Part shown: positions 9,082-18,161 of the stretch, in pieces
Position numbering within the stretch: the first letter of the stretch is position 1
How the letters are laid out: each line of letters begins with the position of its first letter
From: Rosettibacter sp037481715
GTDB lineage: Bacteria > Bacteroidota > Ignavibacteria > Ignavibacteriales > Melioribacteraceae
Direction: 5' to 3'
Assembly (NCBI GenBank): GCA_037481715.1
Contig: JBBFLD010000004.1
Location: forward strand, 230,209-294,208
Length of the DNA: 64,000 nt
Notes under the pieces: generated by a model
What the model saw: only the letters and a program-made list of their open reading frames with translations
What the model was told of the DNA's origin: nothing
Database searches by the model: none
Made by a program: the position numbers and the translations under genes

Positions 9082-12000
9082 TTTTGCTTCTAATTGAAGA
9101 GGATTTTTATTAACAAGAGCTTCTGAAAGGCGCATAGCAAGTTGTCTGTTAGTAATTAATGGAATTTTGAAATCAACAGCTGTTCTTCGAATGATGTAAT
9201 CATTGGTTAATTCTTCTTCCTGATAATTTTTAGGAATGTTAATTACCAAATCAATTTTTCCAGATTTGATATAATCAGCTGCATTTGGAGATTTTCCATT
9301 AAGAGGCCAATCAAGAGTTTCAACTGGAATTCCATTGGCTTCCATAAATTTGGCTGTTCCAGGAGTAGCATAAAATTTTATTCCAATTTTTTGCAGCTGT
9401 CTTGTGGATTCAAGCAATTCTGTCTTAGATTCAATTGTACCAGATGAAATCAAAATTGATTTTATTGGAAATTTATAACCAACAGCTGTTAATGCTTTTA
9501 AGAAAGCTTCGTCAAAATCATCACCGAGACAAGCAACTTCTCCAGTTGATGCCATTTCTACACCTGTTGTTGGGTCAGCTCCTTCAAGTCGTGTAAATGA
9601 AAATTCTGGAGCTTTAACTCCAACATAATCATAATTAAATGTTTGGTCATCAATCTTTTCAACTTTTTTACCTATGATTACTTTCGCAGCTAATTCAATA
9701 AAATTTTTCTTTAATGTTTTTGAAACAAATGGAAAACTTCTTGAAGCTCTTAAATTACATTCAATTACTTTTACTTTGTTATCTTTAGCAAGAAACTGAA
9801 TGTTGAATGGTCCATTGATATTTAAGGCTTTTGCAATAGCAGCAGAAAATTTTTTGATTTGTCTCATTGTTTCGAGATAAGTTCTTTGTGCCGGCAGAAC
9901 TAATGTTGCATCGCCTGAATGGACTCCGGCATTTTCAACATGTTCAGAAATTGCAGAACAAATTATTTCACCATTTTGAGCTACAGCATCAAACTCAAGT
10001 TCTTTTGCATTTACAAGAAACTTTGAGATTACAACAGGATGTTCGGGTGATACATCTACAGCTTTTTGAAGATATCGTGTAAGTTCCACATCATCAGTGG
10101 CAATTGCCATTGCAGCACCACTCAAAACATATGAGGGTCTAACAAGAACAGGATAGCCAACCTTATTAGCAAATTGAAGAGCATCTTGAATTGTATTTAA
10201 TTTACTCCATTCCGGTTGTTCAATTCCAAGTTGGTCCAATAATGCAGAAAATTTACTTCTGTCTTCTGCAGTATCAATAGACTTTGGAGAGGTTCCTAAA
10301 ATTTTAACTCCGATATTATGAAGCTTTAATGCAAGATTATTTGGAGTTTGACCGCCCATCGAAACTATAACACCTTTTGCTTTAATAGCATCATAAATTT
10401 CCCAGATTGTTTCGGTTGTCAGTTCTTCAAAAAAGAGAGCATCGGATTCATCGTAATCTGTACTTACGGTTTCGGGATTACAATTTATCATTACAGTTTT
10501 GATTTTTGATTCTCTTAATGTTTTTACTGTATTAACACAGCACCAGTCAAATTCTACTGAGCTCCCAATTCGATATGGGCCTGAACCAAGAATTATTATG
10601 CTGTTCTTAAGTTTGAAATCAAAATCATGAGAAGAACAATTATAAGTTAGATACAGATAATTAGTTTTTGCAGGGTATTCAGCTGCGAGAGTATCAATAT
10701 GCTGAATGTATGGTTTTATGTTATATTTTTTTCTTAGCAGATAAATATCGTGAGCATCTTTGTTTAGGATATTAGCAATTTGTCTGTCAGAAAAACCATG
10801 CTGTTTTGCTTCGAGTAATAAATCTTTTGTCAATTTTCCAGCGGAAGCAATCTTATTTTCTATTTCAACAATATTCTGAATTTTATAAAGGAACCACTTA
10901 TTAATATGAGTCAATGAATGAATCCAGTCAACAGAATAACCTTGTTTAAGTGCTTGAACAACAGCGAACATTCTTTCTTCTGTAGGATGACTTAAAGCTT
11001 CCTCAATGTTATCAAATTCAATTTTAGTTCTGCTTGCTGTTAAGCCTTCAACGCCGATATCAAGCATGCGCATTGCTTTCTGAATAGCTTCCTCGAATTT
11101 TCTTCCAATTGCCATAACTTCGCCAACAGATTTCATCGAGGAACCAATATTTCTTTTCACAAGTCTGAATTTTTTCAAATCCCAGCGTGGAACTTTAACA
11201 ACAATATAATCAAGTGCAGGTTCAAAAAATGCTTTTGTGGTTTTTGTTACATTATTTGGCAATTCATGCAATCCATAACCGAGCGCAAGTTTAGCTGCAA
11301 TAAATGCAAGTGGATATCCAGTTGCTTTGGAGGCAAGAGCAGAACTTCTTGATAATCTTGCATTTACTTCTATAACACGATAGTCACTTGTTTTGGGGTC
11401 GAGTGCATATTGTATGTTGCATTCACCTACAATTCCGATATGTCTGATTGTTTTTATTGCAACTTCTCTAAGCAGATGATATTCATAATTTGTAAGAGTT
11501 TGACTTGGAGCAACAACAATACTTTCGCCTGTATGAATTCCCATCGGATCAATATTTTCCATATTGCAGACGGTAATACAATTATCATATTTATCACGAA
11601 CAACTTCGTACTCAATTTCTTTCCAGCCTTCAAGGTATTCTTCAACCAAAATTTGTGATGAATATGATAATGCTCTTGTAGCAAGTTTTTTCAATTCGGT
11701 TTTATTCCTGCAAATTCCTGAACCTAAACCTCCAAGTGCATAGGCAATTCTGATTATAACCGGGAACCCGATTTTTTGAGCATATTCAATTGCATCTTCA
11801 ACAGTATTTACTGCTTTGCTTTGAGGAAATTTAACATTAATCTCAGCAAGTTTATCGCAAAATAGTTGTCTGTCTTCTGTATTTTCAATTGCTTCGATTG
11901 GAGTGCCAAGAACCTTAACTTTATACTTATCAAGAATGCCTTCTCTGTAAAGAGCAAGACCGCAGTTTAATGCTGTTTGACCACCAAATCCAAGCAAGAT

Positions 12001-12243
12001 TCCATCTGGTTTTTCTTTTGCAATTACTTTTTCTACATAATGAGTATTAATTGGAAGAAGGTAAACTTTATCCGCCAGATAATCTGATGTTTGAATTGTA
12101 GCAATATTTGGATTTATTAGAACTGTATATACTCCTTCTTCTTTTAATGCTTTAATTGCTTGAGAACCTGAATAATCAAATTCTCCAGCTTCACCAATTT
12201 TTAATGCAGAACTTCCTAAGATTAATACTTTTTTGATTTTCAT
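9064..12243 (-). CDS. carB: Carbamoyl-phosphate synthase large subunit
   Basis: CarB makes carbamoyl phosphate from bicarbonate, two ATP and ammonia received from CarA, feeding pyrimidine and arginine synthesis. The 1059-residue product is full length. It has two homologous ATP-grasp halves, starting at KKVLILGSSALKIGEAGEFDYSG and, near residue 550, IIILGSGPYRIGSSVEFDW. The glycine-rich segments include IRIAYALGGLGSGI and VRPSYVLSGAAM. A C-terminal MGS-like allosteric domain starts near residue 935 (ESTRQLQKIGIKFYATPGT). The ATG has an AAGGAG site. It lies 45 nt downstream of carA, in the classical order. Confidence 0.97.
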   Translation of the reverse strand: MKIKKVLILGSSALKIGEAGEFDYSGSQAIKALKEEGVYTVLINPNIATIQTSDYLADKVYLLPINTHYVEKVIAKEKPDGILLGFGGQTALNCGLALYREGILDKYKVKVLGTPIEAIENTEDRQLFCDKLAEINVKFPQSKAVNTVEDAIEYAQKIGFPVIIRIAYALGGLGSGICRNKTELKKLATRALSYSSQILVEEYLEGWKEIEYEVVRDKYDNCITVCNMENIDPMGIHTGESIVVAPSQTLTNYEYHLLREVAIKTIRHIGIVGECNIQYALDPKTSDYRVIEVNARLSRSSALASKATGYPLAFIAAKLALGYGLHELPNNVTKTTKAFFEPALDYIVVKVPRWDLKKFRLVKRNIGSSMKSVGEVMAIGRKFEEAIQKAMRMLDIGVEGLTASRTKIEFDNIEEALSHPTEERMFAVVQALKQGYSVDWIHSLTHINKWFLYKIQNIVEIENKIASAGKLTKDLLLEAKQHGFSDRQIANILNKDAHDIYLLRKKYNIKPYIQHIDTLAAEYPAKTNYLYLTYNCSSHDFDFKLKNSIIILGSGPYRIGSSVEFDWCCVNTVKTLRESKIKTVMINCNPETVSTDYDESDALFFEELTTETIWEIYDAIKAKGVIVSMGGQTPNNLALKLHNIGVKILGTSPKSIDTAEDRSKFSALLDQLGIEQPEWSKLNTIQDALQFANKVGYPVLVRPSYVLSGAAMAIATDDVELTRYLQKAVDVSPEHPVVISKFLVNAKELEFDAVAQNGEIICSAISEHVENAGVHSGDATLVLPAQRTYLETMRQIKKFSAAIAKALNINGPFNIQFLAKDNKVKVIECNLRASRSFPFVSKTLKKNFIELAAKVIIGKKVEKIDDQTFNYDYVGVKAPEFSFTRLEGADPTTGVEMASTGEVACLGDDFDEAFLKALTAVGYKFPIKSILISSGTIESKTELLESTRQLQKIGIKFYATPGTAKFMEANGIPVETLDWPLNGKSPNAADYIKSGKIDLVINIPKNYQEEELTNDYIIRRTAVDFKIPLITNRQLAMRLSEALVNKNPLQLEAKSWDEY

Positions 12244-12288
12244 TTCTCCTTACGTTATTTATTGTTAAGAATGATATTTAAGAAAAAA

Positions 12289-13368
12289 TCAGACATCTTT
12301 CAAAAATTCATCGAATATGAATGAAGTATCAACTGGACCTGGTGTTGCTTCTGGATGAAATTGAACACTTCTAAATGGCAGCTTTTCATGAATCATCCCT
12401 TCATTTGAGTAATCATTTAAATTCTCGAACCAAGGCTGCCAGCCGCGCGGCAATGTTTTTGTATCAACAGCAAATGAATGATTTTGAGAAGTAATGTAAC
12501 ATTTGTTCGTGCCTACTTCTTTTACGGGCTGATTTTGACTTCGATGACCATATTTTAATTTATAAGTCTTTGCTCCTGCAGCAAGTGCAAGTATCTGATG
12601 TCCCATGCAAATTCCAAGTATTGGAACCTGCTTTTGAATTAATTTTTTTGCTGATGCAACAAGTTGTTTATAAACTACAGGATTTCCCGGACCATTAGAA
12701 ATAACAACACCATCATAATTCTCTTTCTCTACATCATAATCATAAGGAACTCTGATTACAGAAAAATTTCTTTCAAGAAGGTTGGTAATAATACTCTTTT
12801 TGCATCCGCAATCAATTAATAAAATTCTTTTTTTGCCGCTTCCATATTTTTCTACATGTTGAATTGTAACTTTAGAAATAAGATTATCAACATCAGGGTC
12901 ATAAAATTCAACTGTTTCTTCTCCCACTTCAATCTTTCCCGGCATAGTTCCATGTTCTCTTAAAATTTTTGTTAACATTCTGGTATCGATCCCATACAAG
13001 CCAGGAACATCATAACTTTTTAACCAGTCACTTAAACTTTGTACTGAGTTCCAGTGGTTATAAGCTTCTGATTCTTCGGAAACAATTAGTCCTGAAACCT
13101 GAATTTCTTTGGATTCAAAGAACTCAGGGATATCATCATCATTTTGTGGCGGGACTCCATAATTTCCTATCAGCGGATAAGTCATAACAAGTATTTGACC
13201 TTTATATGATGGGTCTGTTAAAGTTTCAGGATATCCAACCATTCCAGTATTAAAAACTACCTCTCCTGCTGAAGATTTATGACTTCCAAAAAGATATCCT
13301 TCAAATATATCTCCATTTTTTAGTATTAATTTTCCTTTATGCTTTTGTGCATTCTTTTTGTTGCTCAA
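12289..13368 (-). CDS. carA: Carbamoyl-phosphate synthase small subunit
   Basis: CarA is the glutamine amidotransferase subunit that supplies ammonia to CarB. The product has 359 residues. The N-terminal small-subunit domain has EVVFNTGMVGYPETLTDPSY. The class I glutaminase domain has the nucleophile C254 in GICMGHQ and the catalytic HPEATPGP near the C-terminus. The start is a TTG at 13368 with TAGGAG just upstream; no in-frame ATG fits the family N-terminus. It forms an operon with carB. Confidence 0.96.
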   Translation of the reverse strand: MSNKKNAQKHKGKLILKNGDIFEGYLFGSHKSSAGEVVFNTGMVGYPETLTDPSYKGQILVMTYPLIGNYGVPPQNDDDIPEFFESKEIQVSGLIVSEESEAYNHWNSVQSLSDWLKSYDVPGLYGIDTRMLTKILREHGTMPGKIEVGEETVEFYDPDVDNLISKVTIQHVEKYGSGKKRILLIDCGCKKSIITNLLERNFSVIRVPYDYDVEKENYDGVVISNGPGNPVVYKQLVASAKKLIQKQVPILGICMGHQILALAAGAKTYKLKYGHRSQNQPVKEVGTNKCYITSQNHSFAVDTKTLPRGWQPWFENLNDYSNEGMIHEKLPFRSVQFHPEATPGPVDTSFIFDEFLKDV

Positions 13369-13495
13369 TTTTTACTCCTAAATATTTTTACTATAATAAA
13401 TTTGGGAGGAATTAATACTGGATGTCAAAATAAATTGCACAAATGTATAAAAAAATTTCTATTCTGCAAAAAGTGATAAAAAATTTTTCATGATA

Positions 13496-14092
13496 TTACA
13501 TTAATATTTTTTCAAGTGAGATTTTATATTTCTCTTCAAGATTCAGCATGGAATTTATTAAATAAACATATTTGAACTTTTTAATATCACTTTTCTTTAT
13601 TTCTTCTTCTCTAATAATTCCTTCATTCAAAAGTTTTTCTCTTTTTGTGCCTTTAAGAAGAGGCGTTGAAGGTGTAATAAAAATTATTCCATCGGAAAAA
13701 ATCAGGTTTGCAAAAGATGCATCTGTGACAAAATTATTTTTAATAATTATAATCTCATCAGCATTCGATTCTGATAACATTTTATTTAATTCTGTTCTGT
13801 CCTCGTATTTATGTTCATAATTTATAGAGTCATTTTCTACAACTTTTATTTTATTTATTACCTTTTGCACATAAGGTATAAATTCGATTGACTCAATCTT
13901 TTTTGAATAAATCAGTCGACATTTATAAAGTCCGTTAGTTAAATAATCTGGAATTTTTATCATCGTTGATAAATCAATTTCATCATTGCAATTAAAAAGA
14001 ATTCTTCTGGAATTATTCATTCTTTTATTGTGATATTCAATGTTGAACAATTTTTTTTCAAATACTTTTATGCTTTCAATTAATCGGCACAT
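13496..14092 (-). CDS. pabC: Aminotransferase class IV (probable aminodeoxychorismate lyase)
   Basis: This is a fold-type IV PLP enzyme of about 198 residues. Next to pabB it most likely releases pyruvate from 4-amino-4-deoxychorismate to give p-aminobenzoate for folate. Conserved elements include MCRLIESIKV at the start, the YHNKRMNNSRR helix, DASFANLIF (cofactor-loop region) and TPSTPLLKGTKREKLL. It is shorter than E. coli PabC (about 270), as is common for Bacteroidota-type homologues. The ATG at 14092 overlaps the end of pabB by 17 nt; a TTG at 14104 is a less likely start. Confidence 0.8.
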   Translation of the reverse strand: MCRLIESIKVFEKKLFNIEYHNKRMNNSRRILFNCNDEIDLSTMIKIPDYLTNGLYKCRLIYSKKIESIEFIPYVQKVINKIKVVENDSINYEHKYEDRTELNKMLSESNADEIIIIKNNFVTDASFANLIFSDGIIFITPSTPLLKGTKREKLLNEGIIREEEIKKSDIKKFKYVYLINSMLNLEEKYKISLEKILM

Positions 14093-15062
14093 AAACTTTA
14101 TCAATTAGTTCTTGATACTCAGAATAGGGATTACTCAAAAAAGTAATTCCCCCACCACTGCGATAAAAAAGTTCTCCATTTTTGTTCTCGATAAAACGAA
14201 TCATCACTGCACTATCAAGATTATAGCCATCGAAAACGCCAAATATACCTGTATAGTAACCTCTTTTATCTATTTCAACATTATGAATAATTTCTACAGT
14301 TTTTCTTTTGGGAGCACCGCTTATTGAACCAGCAGGAAGCAGTGAAAAAATAATACTGCCAATTTTTTCATTGTAATTTTTTTCAAGTTCGCCAACAATT
14401 TTTGAACTGACCTGAAGCAATGTTTTTTCATTTGTAACAAGTTTGTCTATGAATCGAAATTTTTCTACTCTTACATTTTTTGAAACAATGCTTAAATCGT
14501 TCCGTATCAAATCTACAATAGTATTGTGTTCTGCAATTTCTTTTTCATCACTCAAAAGAATTTTTTCTGCATCTGGAATTGATGCATCAATTGTTCCTTT
14601 CATTGGGAAAGAAGAGATCAATCCATCTTCAATTTTAACAAATGTCTCGGGCGAGAAAACAACAAATTCATCTTTGTATAAAAGTTTGTATTTAGCTCTG
14701 CTGGCAAAATAAATTTCTTCTAGAGTGAGATTTGTTTTTATCTTTGTTGGAAAAGTAAGATTTATCAAATAAGTATTACCAGAATAAATTTCTTGGTAAA
14801 CCTTATCAAAAGCTTTTTTATAATCTTCAAACGATATTGGAAATTTTATGAACTCAATTTTTTTATTTATGGAAGAATGCTTTTTTGCGTTAATCTCATA
14901 GAATATTTTTTGTTGATTTGCTTCCGTTGTTTTTAAGATTACTGGATTACACATGTCAAAATCGATAATAAATAAAAATGGAATTTTTTCTTTCCCATAA
15001 TAATTCATTAATTCAATTGCGTATTGAATTTTATCTTCATCTATTAAATCAAATATTTTCAT
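14076..15062 (-). CDS. pabB: Aminodeoxychorismate synthase component I
   Basis: PabB aminates chorismate to 4-amino-4-deoxychorismate in folate synthesis. The 328-residue protein has the chorismate-binding core: GNTYLINLTFPTK, FPMKGTIDA, EHNTIVDLIRNDLS, SGAPKRKTVEII and YYTGIFGVFDG. The PIAKGT-type motif reads PMKGT, as in PabB rather than in TrpE. The N-terminal domain is short, as in the Bacteroidota group. No PabA glutaminase is adjacent, so TrpG or an unlinked PabA would supply ammonia. It lies 7 nt downstream of the DoxX/MauE gene and overlaps pabC, suggesting coupled translation. Confidence 0.9.
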   Translation of the reverse strand: MKIFDLIDEDKIQYAIELMNYYGKEKIPFLFIIDFDMCNPVILKTTEANQQKIFYEINAKKHSSINKKIEFIKFPISFEDYKKAFDKVYQEIYSGNTYLINLTFPTKIKTNLTLEEIYFASRAKYKLLYKDEFVVFSPETFVKIEDGLISSFPMKGTIDASIPDAEKILLSDEKEIAEHNTIVDLIRNDLSIVSKNVRVEKFRFIDKLVTNEKTLLQVSSKIVGELEKNYNEKIGSIIFSLLPAGSISGAPKRKTVEIIHNVEIDKRGYYTGIFGVFDGYNLDSAVMIRFIENKNGELFYRSGGGITFLSNPYSEYQELIDKVYVPIN

Positions 15063-15069
15063 ATAAAAT

Positions 15070-15972
15070 TTACTTATTCTGTGTTCTCAAAATATTTTCC
15101 ACAAAATTGTTGTCCCAGAATTCTTTTACCTCTCCGTTATGCAGCCAGTAAATTCTTGGTGGACTTGTTCCTATTAAATCATAAAATTTTTTTACATCAA
15201 TTTTTTGATAAGGAAGATTAGAGCCAGTAATAACTTTGAAAGAATCTACTGAAACATCACCTTCTGAATAGAGCAAAGCAAATATATTTGAATAAACTTC
15301 TTGATTTGATTTCAAAGATTCTAATTCCTTTGCAAGCTGCTGACAATGTTCACATTCTGTATTCATTATTGCAATAAATTTATCACCCGATGTTAAATCA
15401 ACTCTTCCTTTTCCTTCAAAATGAGTTAAATCGCCAAACTTAAAATCTTTATAAGATTTTAAGGGAGAAACAGCAAACATTAAGCCTGATAGTGTAATAA
15501 CAATTAAAAGCGGAATAAATAAATTTTTTTTATTGACTATGCTGAATTTATTCAGAACAAAAATCATTGCCATCAAAAAAATGTTTTTTATAATTGATTC
15601 CAGCGGAGACATTGGTATAACTTCTCCAAAGCAGCCGCAATTTTGATTGTCATTTTTTATATAGCCCGTGTAGATTAAATAGATTGTAAATGCTGCTAAA
15701 AATATTATTGATGCTGGAATAACTACTCGTTTCATTTCAATATTTAAAATGAATAATAATCCCAACGAAAATTCCAAACCAATTAACAATCGAACAAAAA
15801 TTGCAGCTGTTTCTCTTGATTCAAAAAATCCATGGTCAACAAGAATAATTTCAACAATTCCTGGACTAATTAATTTTGAATATGCAGAAAATAAAAACAC
15901 AATTCCCAAAAATGTTCTTATAAATATTATCATTAACTCATTTTTCTTTTGAGAAAGATTTGTTTTGAACAT
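15070..15972 (-). CDS. MauE/DoxX-like membrane protein with C-terminal thioredoxin-like domain
   Basis: This 300-residue inner-membrane protein has an N-terminal half of about four transmembrane helices (residues 12-160). They carry the FSAYSKL motif and the NCGCFGEVIPMS loop of MauE/DoxX-like proteins, so the GCFG cysteines may be redox active. After another hydrophobic segment (about 150-170) comes a periplasmic thioredoxin-like region with NTECEHCQQLAKEL, a CxxC motif (CEHC). The likely role is disulfide or electron transfer across the membrane; the partner is unknown. It sits between radA and pabB in a tight minus-strand string. Confidence 0.75.
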   Translation of the reverse strand: MFKTNLSQKKNELMIIFIRTFLGIVFLFSAYSKLISPGIVEIILVDHGFFESRETAAIFVRLLIGLEFSLGLLFILNIEMKRVVIPASIIFLAAFTIYLIYTGYIKNDNQNCGCFGEVIPMSPLESIIKNIFLMAMIFVLNKFSIVNKKNLFIPLLIVITLSGLMFAVSPLKSYKDFKFGDLTHFEGKGRVDLTSGDKFIAIMNTECEHCQQLAKELESLKSNQEVYSNIFALLYSEGDVSVDSFKVITGSNLPYQKIDVKKFYDLIGTSPPRIYWLHNGEVKEFWDNNFVENILRTQNK

Positions 15973-15983
15973 TTTTCTATTCT

Positions 15984-17336
15984 TTATGGATTTAAAACTT
16001 GTTTTAATGCAGAGATTATATTTTCAACTGGAATAATCTCGATAGAATTTTTAATGTTGAGAGATTTATAATTATTATTAGGAACAACTACGCTTTTAAA
16101 TCCCAATTTATAAGCTTCTTGAATTCTTTTTTCGATATTGCTCACACTTCTTACTTCACCGCCTAAACCAACTTCTCCAATTACAACTGTATTATTTTTT
16201 GCGAATCGGTTTGTATAACTTGATGCAATTGCACAGCATACAGCAAGATCTACAGCAGGTTCTTCAATTCTAATTCCTCCGGCAATGTTAAGAAATACAT
16301 TATGTGATGATAATTTTAGATTAGCTCTTTTTTCCAAAACTGCAAGAAGAATTGAAAGGCGACGGTAATCAAAACCTGTAGCTACTCTCTGAGGATTTCC
16401 ATAAATCGATGGAGTTACAAGTGCCTGAACCTCAAGTAAAATTGGTCTTGTTCCTTCTATGCTCGAAGTAATTACTGAACCTGAAATTTCTTTTTCTCTT
16501 TCACTTAAAAAAATTTCACTTGGATTTTTTACTTCGTGCAAACCATCTTCTTGCATCTCAAAAATTCCGATTTCATTTGTGCTTCCAAATCTATTTTTCT
16601 GTGAACGCAATATTCTGTACGAATAACTTCTCTCGCCTTCAAATTGAAGAACCGCATCAACAATATGTTCAAGAACCTTTGGACCAGCAATCATGCCATC
16701 TTTAGTTACATGTCCAACAATTATAACAGAACATTTTTCCTTTTTTGCAGTCTGCATCAATTCTGCAGTACATTCTCTGATTTGAGTAACTGTACCTGCA
16801 GTATTTTCCAAATCAGGTTTATAAATTGTTTGAATAGAATCAATTATAACAACATCAGGTTGATGTTTTTCTATTGCATTGATAATTACATCAAGGTCTG
16901 TTTCTGTAAGAATTGAAATATTTTCTGAATTAATATTGAGTCTTTTTGCACGCAGATTAATTTGATTTACAGATTCTTCACCTGATACATAAATTATCTT
17001 GCCATTAATTTTTGCTGCTGCTTGCAGAACCAAAGTTGATTTTCCAATTCCAGGGTCTCCCCCAATTAAAACAACAGAACCGGGCATTAATCCGCCGCCA
17101 AGCACTCTATCAAATTCTTCTATGTTAGTTTTAATCCGATTTTCTTCTTCATAATTTATTGAACTTAATTTTGTGAGTGAACTATCAGGAATGTTTTTGC
17201 GGTGTTGTTTCTTTTTATCTTCGATAATTTCTTCTACAAAAGTATTCCAAGTTTCGCACGAAGGACATTTACCAAGCCATTTAATTGTTTCATAACCACA
17301 ATTAGAGCACACATATTTAATATTCAACTTACTCAT
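15984..17336 (-). CDS. radA: DNA repair protein RadA
   Basis: RadA/Sms is a RecA-like helicase that processes recombination intermediates. The 450-residue product has the N-terminal C4 zinc finger (CSNCG...CPSC, residues 10-29), Walker A GGDPGIGKST, the RadA-specific KNRFGS motif near residue 250 and a C-terminal Lon-like domain (IRIEEPAVDLAVCCAIASS, VVIGEVGLGGEVR). Its start overlaps the end of the ABC ATPase gene by 8 nt, which suggests translational coupling. Confidence 0.96.
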   Translation of the reverse strand: MSKLNIKYVCSNCGYETIKWLGKCPSCETWNTFVEEIIEDKKKQHRKNIPDSSLTKLSSINYEEENRIKTNIEEFDRVLGGGLMPGSVVLIGGDPGIGKSTLVLQAAAKINGKIIYVSGEESVNQINLRAKRLNINSENISILTETDLDVIINAIEKHQPDVVIIDSIQTIYKPDLENTAGTVTQIRECTAELMQTAKKEKCSVIIVGHVTKDGMIAGPKVLEHIVDAVLQFEGERSYSYRILRSQKNRFGSTNEIGIFEMQEDGLHEVKNPSEIFLSEREKEISGSVITSSIEGTRPILLEVQALVTPSIYGNPQRVATGFDYRRLSILLAVLEKRANLKLSSHNVFLNIAGGIRIEEPAVDLAVCCAIASSYTNRFAKNNTVVIGEVGLGGEVRSVSNIEKRIQEAYKLGFKSVVVPNNNYKSLNIKNSIEIIPVENIISALKQVLNP

Positions 17337-18072
17337 TAATTAAAAATCCTGTTCTCTTTATAAAATTTTCTATAACAGAATCTTTACTTTCAAGAAAATC
17401 CTGAGGGGTTCCCGTAAAATAAATTTTCCCTTCATGAATCATTGCAATTCTTTCTGCAGTGTTTTTAACACTGAACATATCATGTGTAACAATAATTGAA
17501 GTTACATTTAATTTTTCATTTAATTCTTTTATCAGTTCGTCAATTGAATCTGACATAATTGGGTCAAGACCAGTGGTAGGTTCATCATAAAGAATATATT
17601 CTGGATTTGTGACAAGAGCACGTGCAAGTGCAACTCTTTTTTTCATCCCTCCTGATAATTCAGAAGGCTTTAAATCTTGAATGTTTGGCAAACCAATTAA
17701 CTCCAATTTCTCCTGAACAATTTTTTCAATTTCTTTTTTTGATAATCCAAAATTATTTTCTATCAATGGAAGACTTACATTTTCAAATACAGTCATAGAA
17801 TCAAACAATGCAGCACCTTGAAATAAGAATCCAAATTTTCTTCTGATTTTATATAATTCTTTTTTATTTGCATCATTTATTGAAATTCCATCAACCTTCA
17901 CATAACCATCATCAGGATTCAGCAATCCGACAATATGTTTAAGCAAAACACTTTTTCCGCAGCCGCTTTTACCAATAATTGCTAAAGATTCTCCTATATT
18001 AATCGTTAAATCAATTCCTCTTAAAACATAATTGCTGCCAAAACTCTTGTGAAGATTTTTTATTTCTATCAT
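17329..18072 (-). CDS. Mla-type ABC transporter ATP-binding protein
   Basis: This is an ABC ATPase of 247 residues resembling MlaF/Ttg2A, which powers retrograde phospholipid transport with an MlaE permease and an MCE-domain protein. It has Walker A GKSGCGKS, the signature LSGGMKKRVALARAL, Walker B YILYDEPTTGLDP and the H-loop VTHDM. I start it at MIEIKNLHKSFG (18072), the usual N-terminus of the family; a longer frame to 18174 would run into the upstream gene. No permease or MCE gene lies in the window, so the substrate is inferred from the family only. Confidence 0.85.
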   Translation of the reverse strand: MIEIKNLHKSFGSNYVLRGIDLTINIGESLAIIGKSGCGKSVLLKHIVGLLNPDDGYVKVDGISINDANKKELYKIRRKFGFLFQGAALFDSMTVFENVSLPLIENNFGLSKKEIEKIVQEKLELIGLPNIQDLKPSELSGGMKKRVALARALVTNPEYILYDEPTTGLDPIMSDSIDELIKELNEKLNVTSIIVTHDMFSVKNTAERIAMIHEGKIYFTGTPQDFLESKDSVIENFIKRTGFLINE

Positions 18073-18161
18073 TTGATTATTACTTACTTTTTTGAAAAGA
18101 AATATAAAAAAAAGATAAGACTGATAATTGACTAAAATAAGTTTAATAACAATTGATAATT

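Noticed and set aside
13369..13495. TTGACA-like box upstream of carA as a promoter
   Set aside because: No acceptable -10 box lies at a usual distance.
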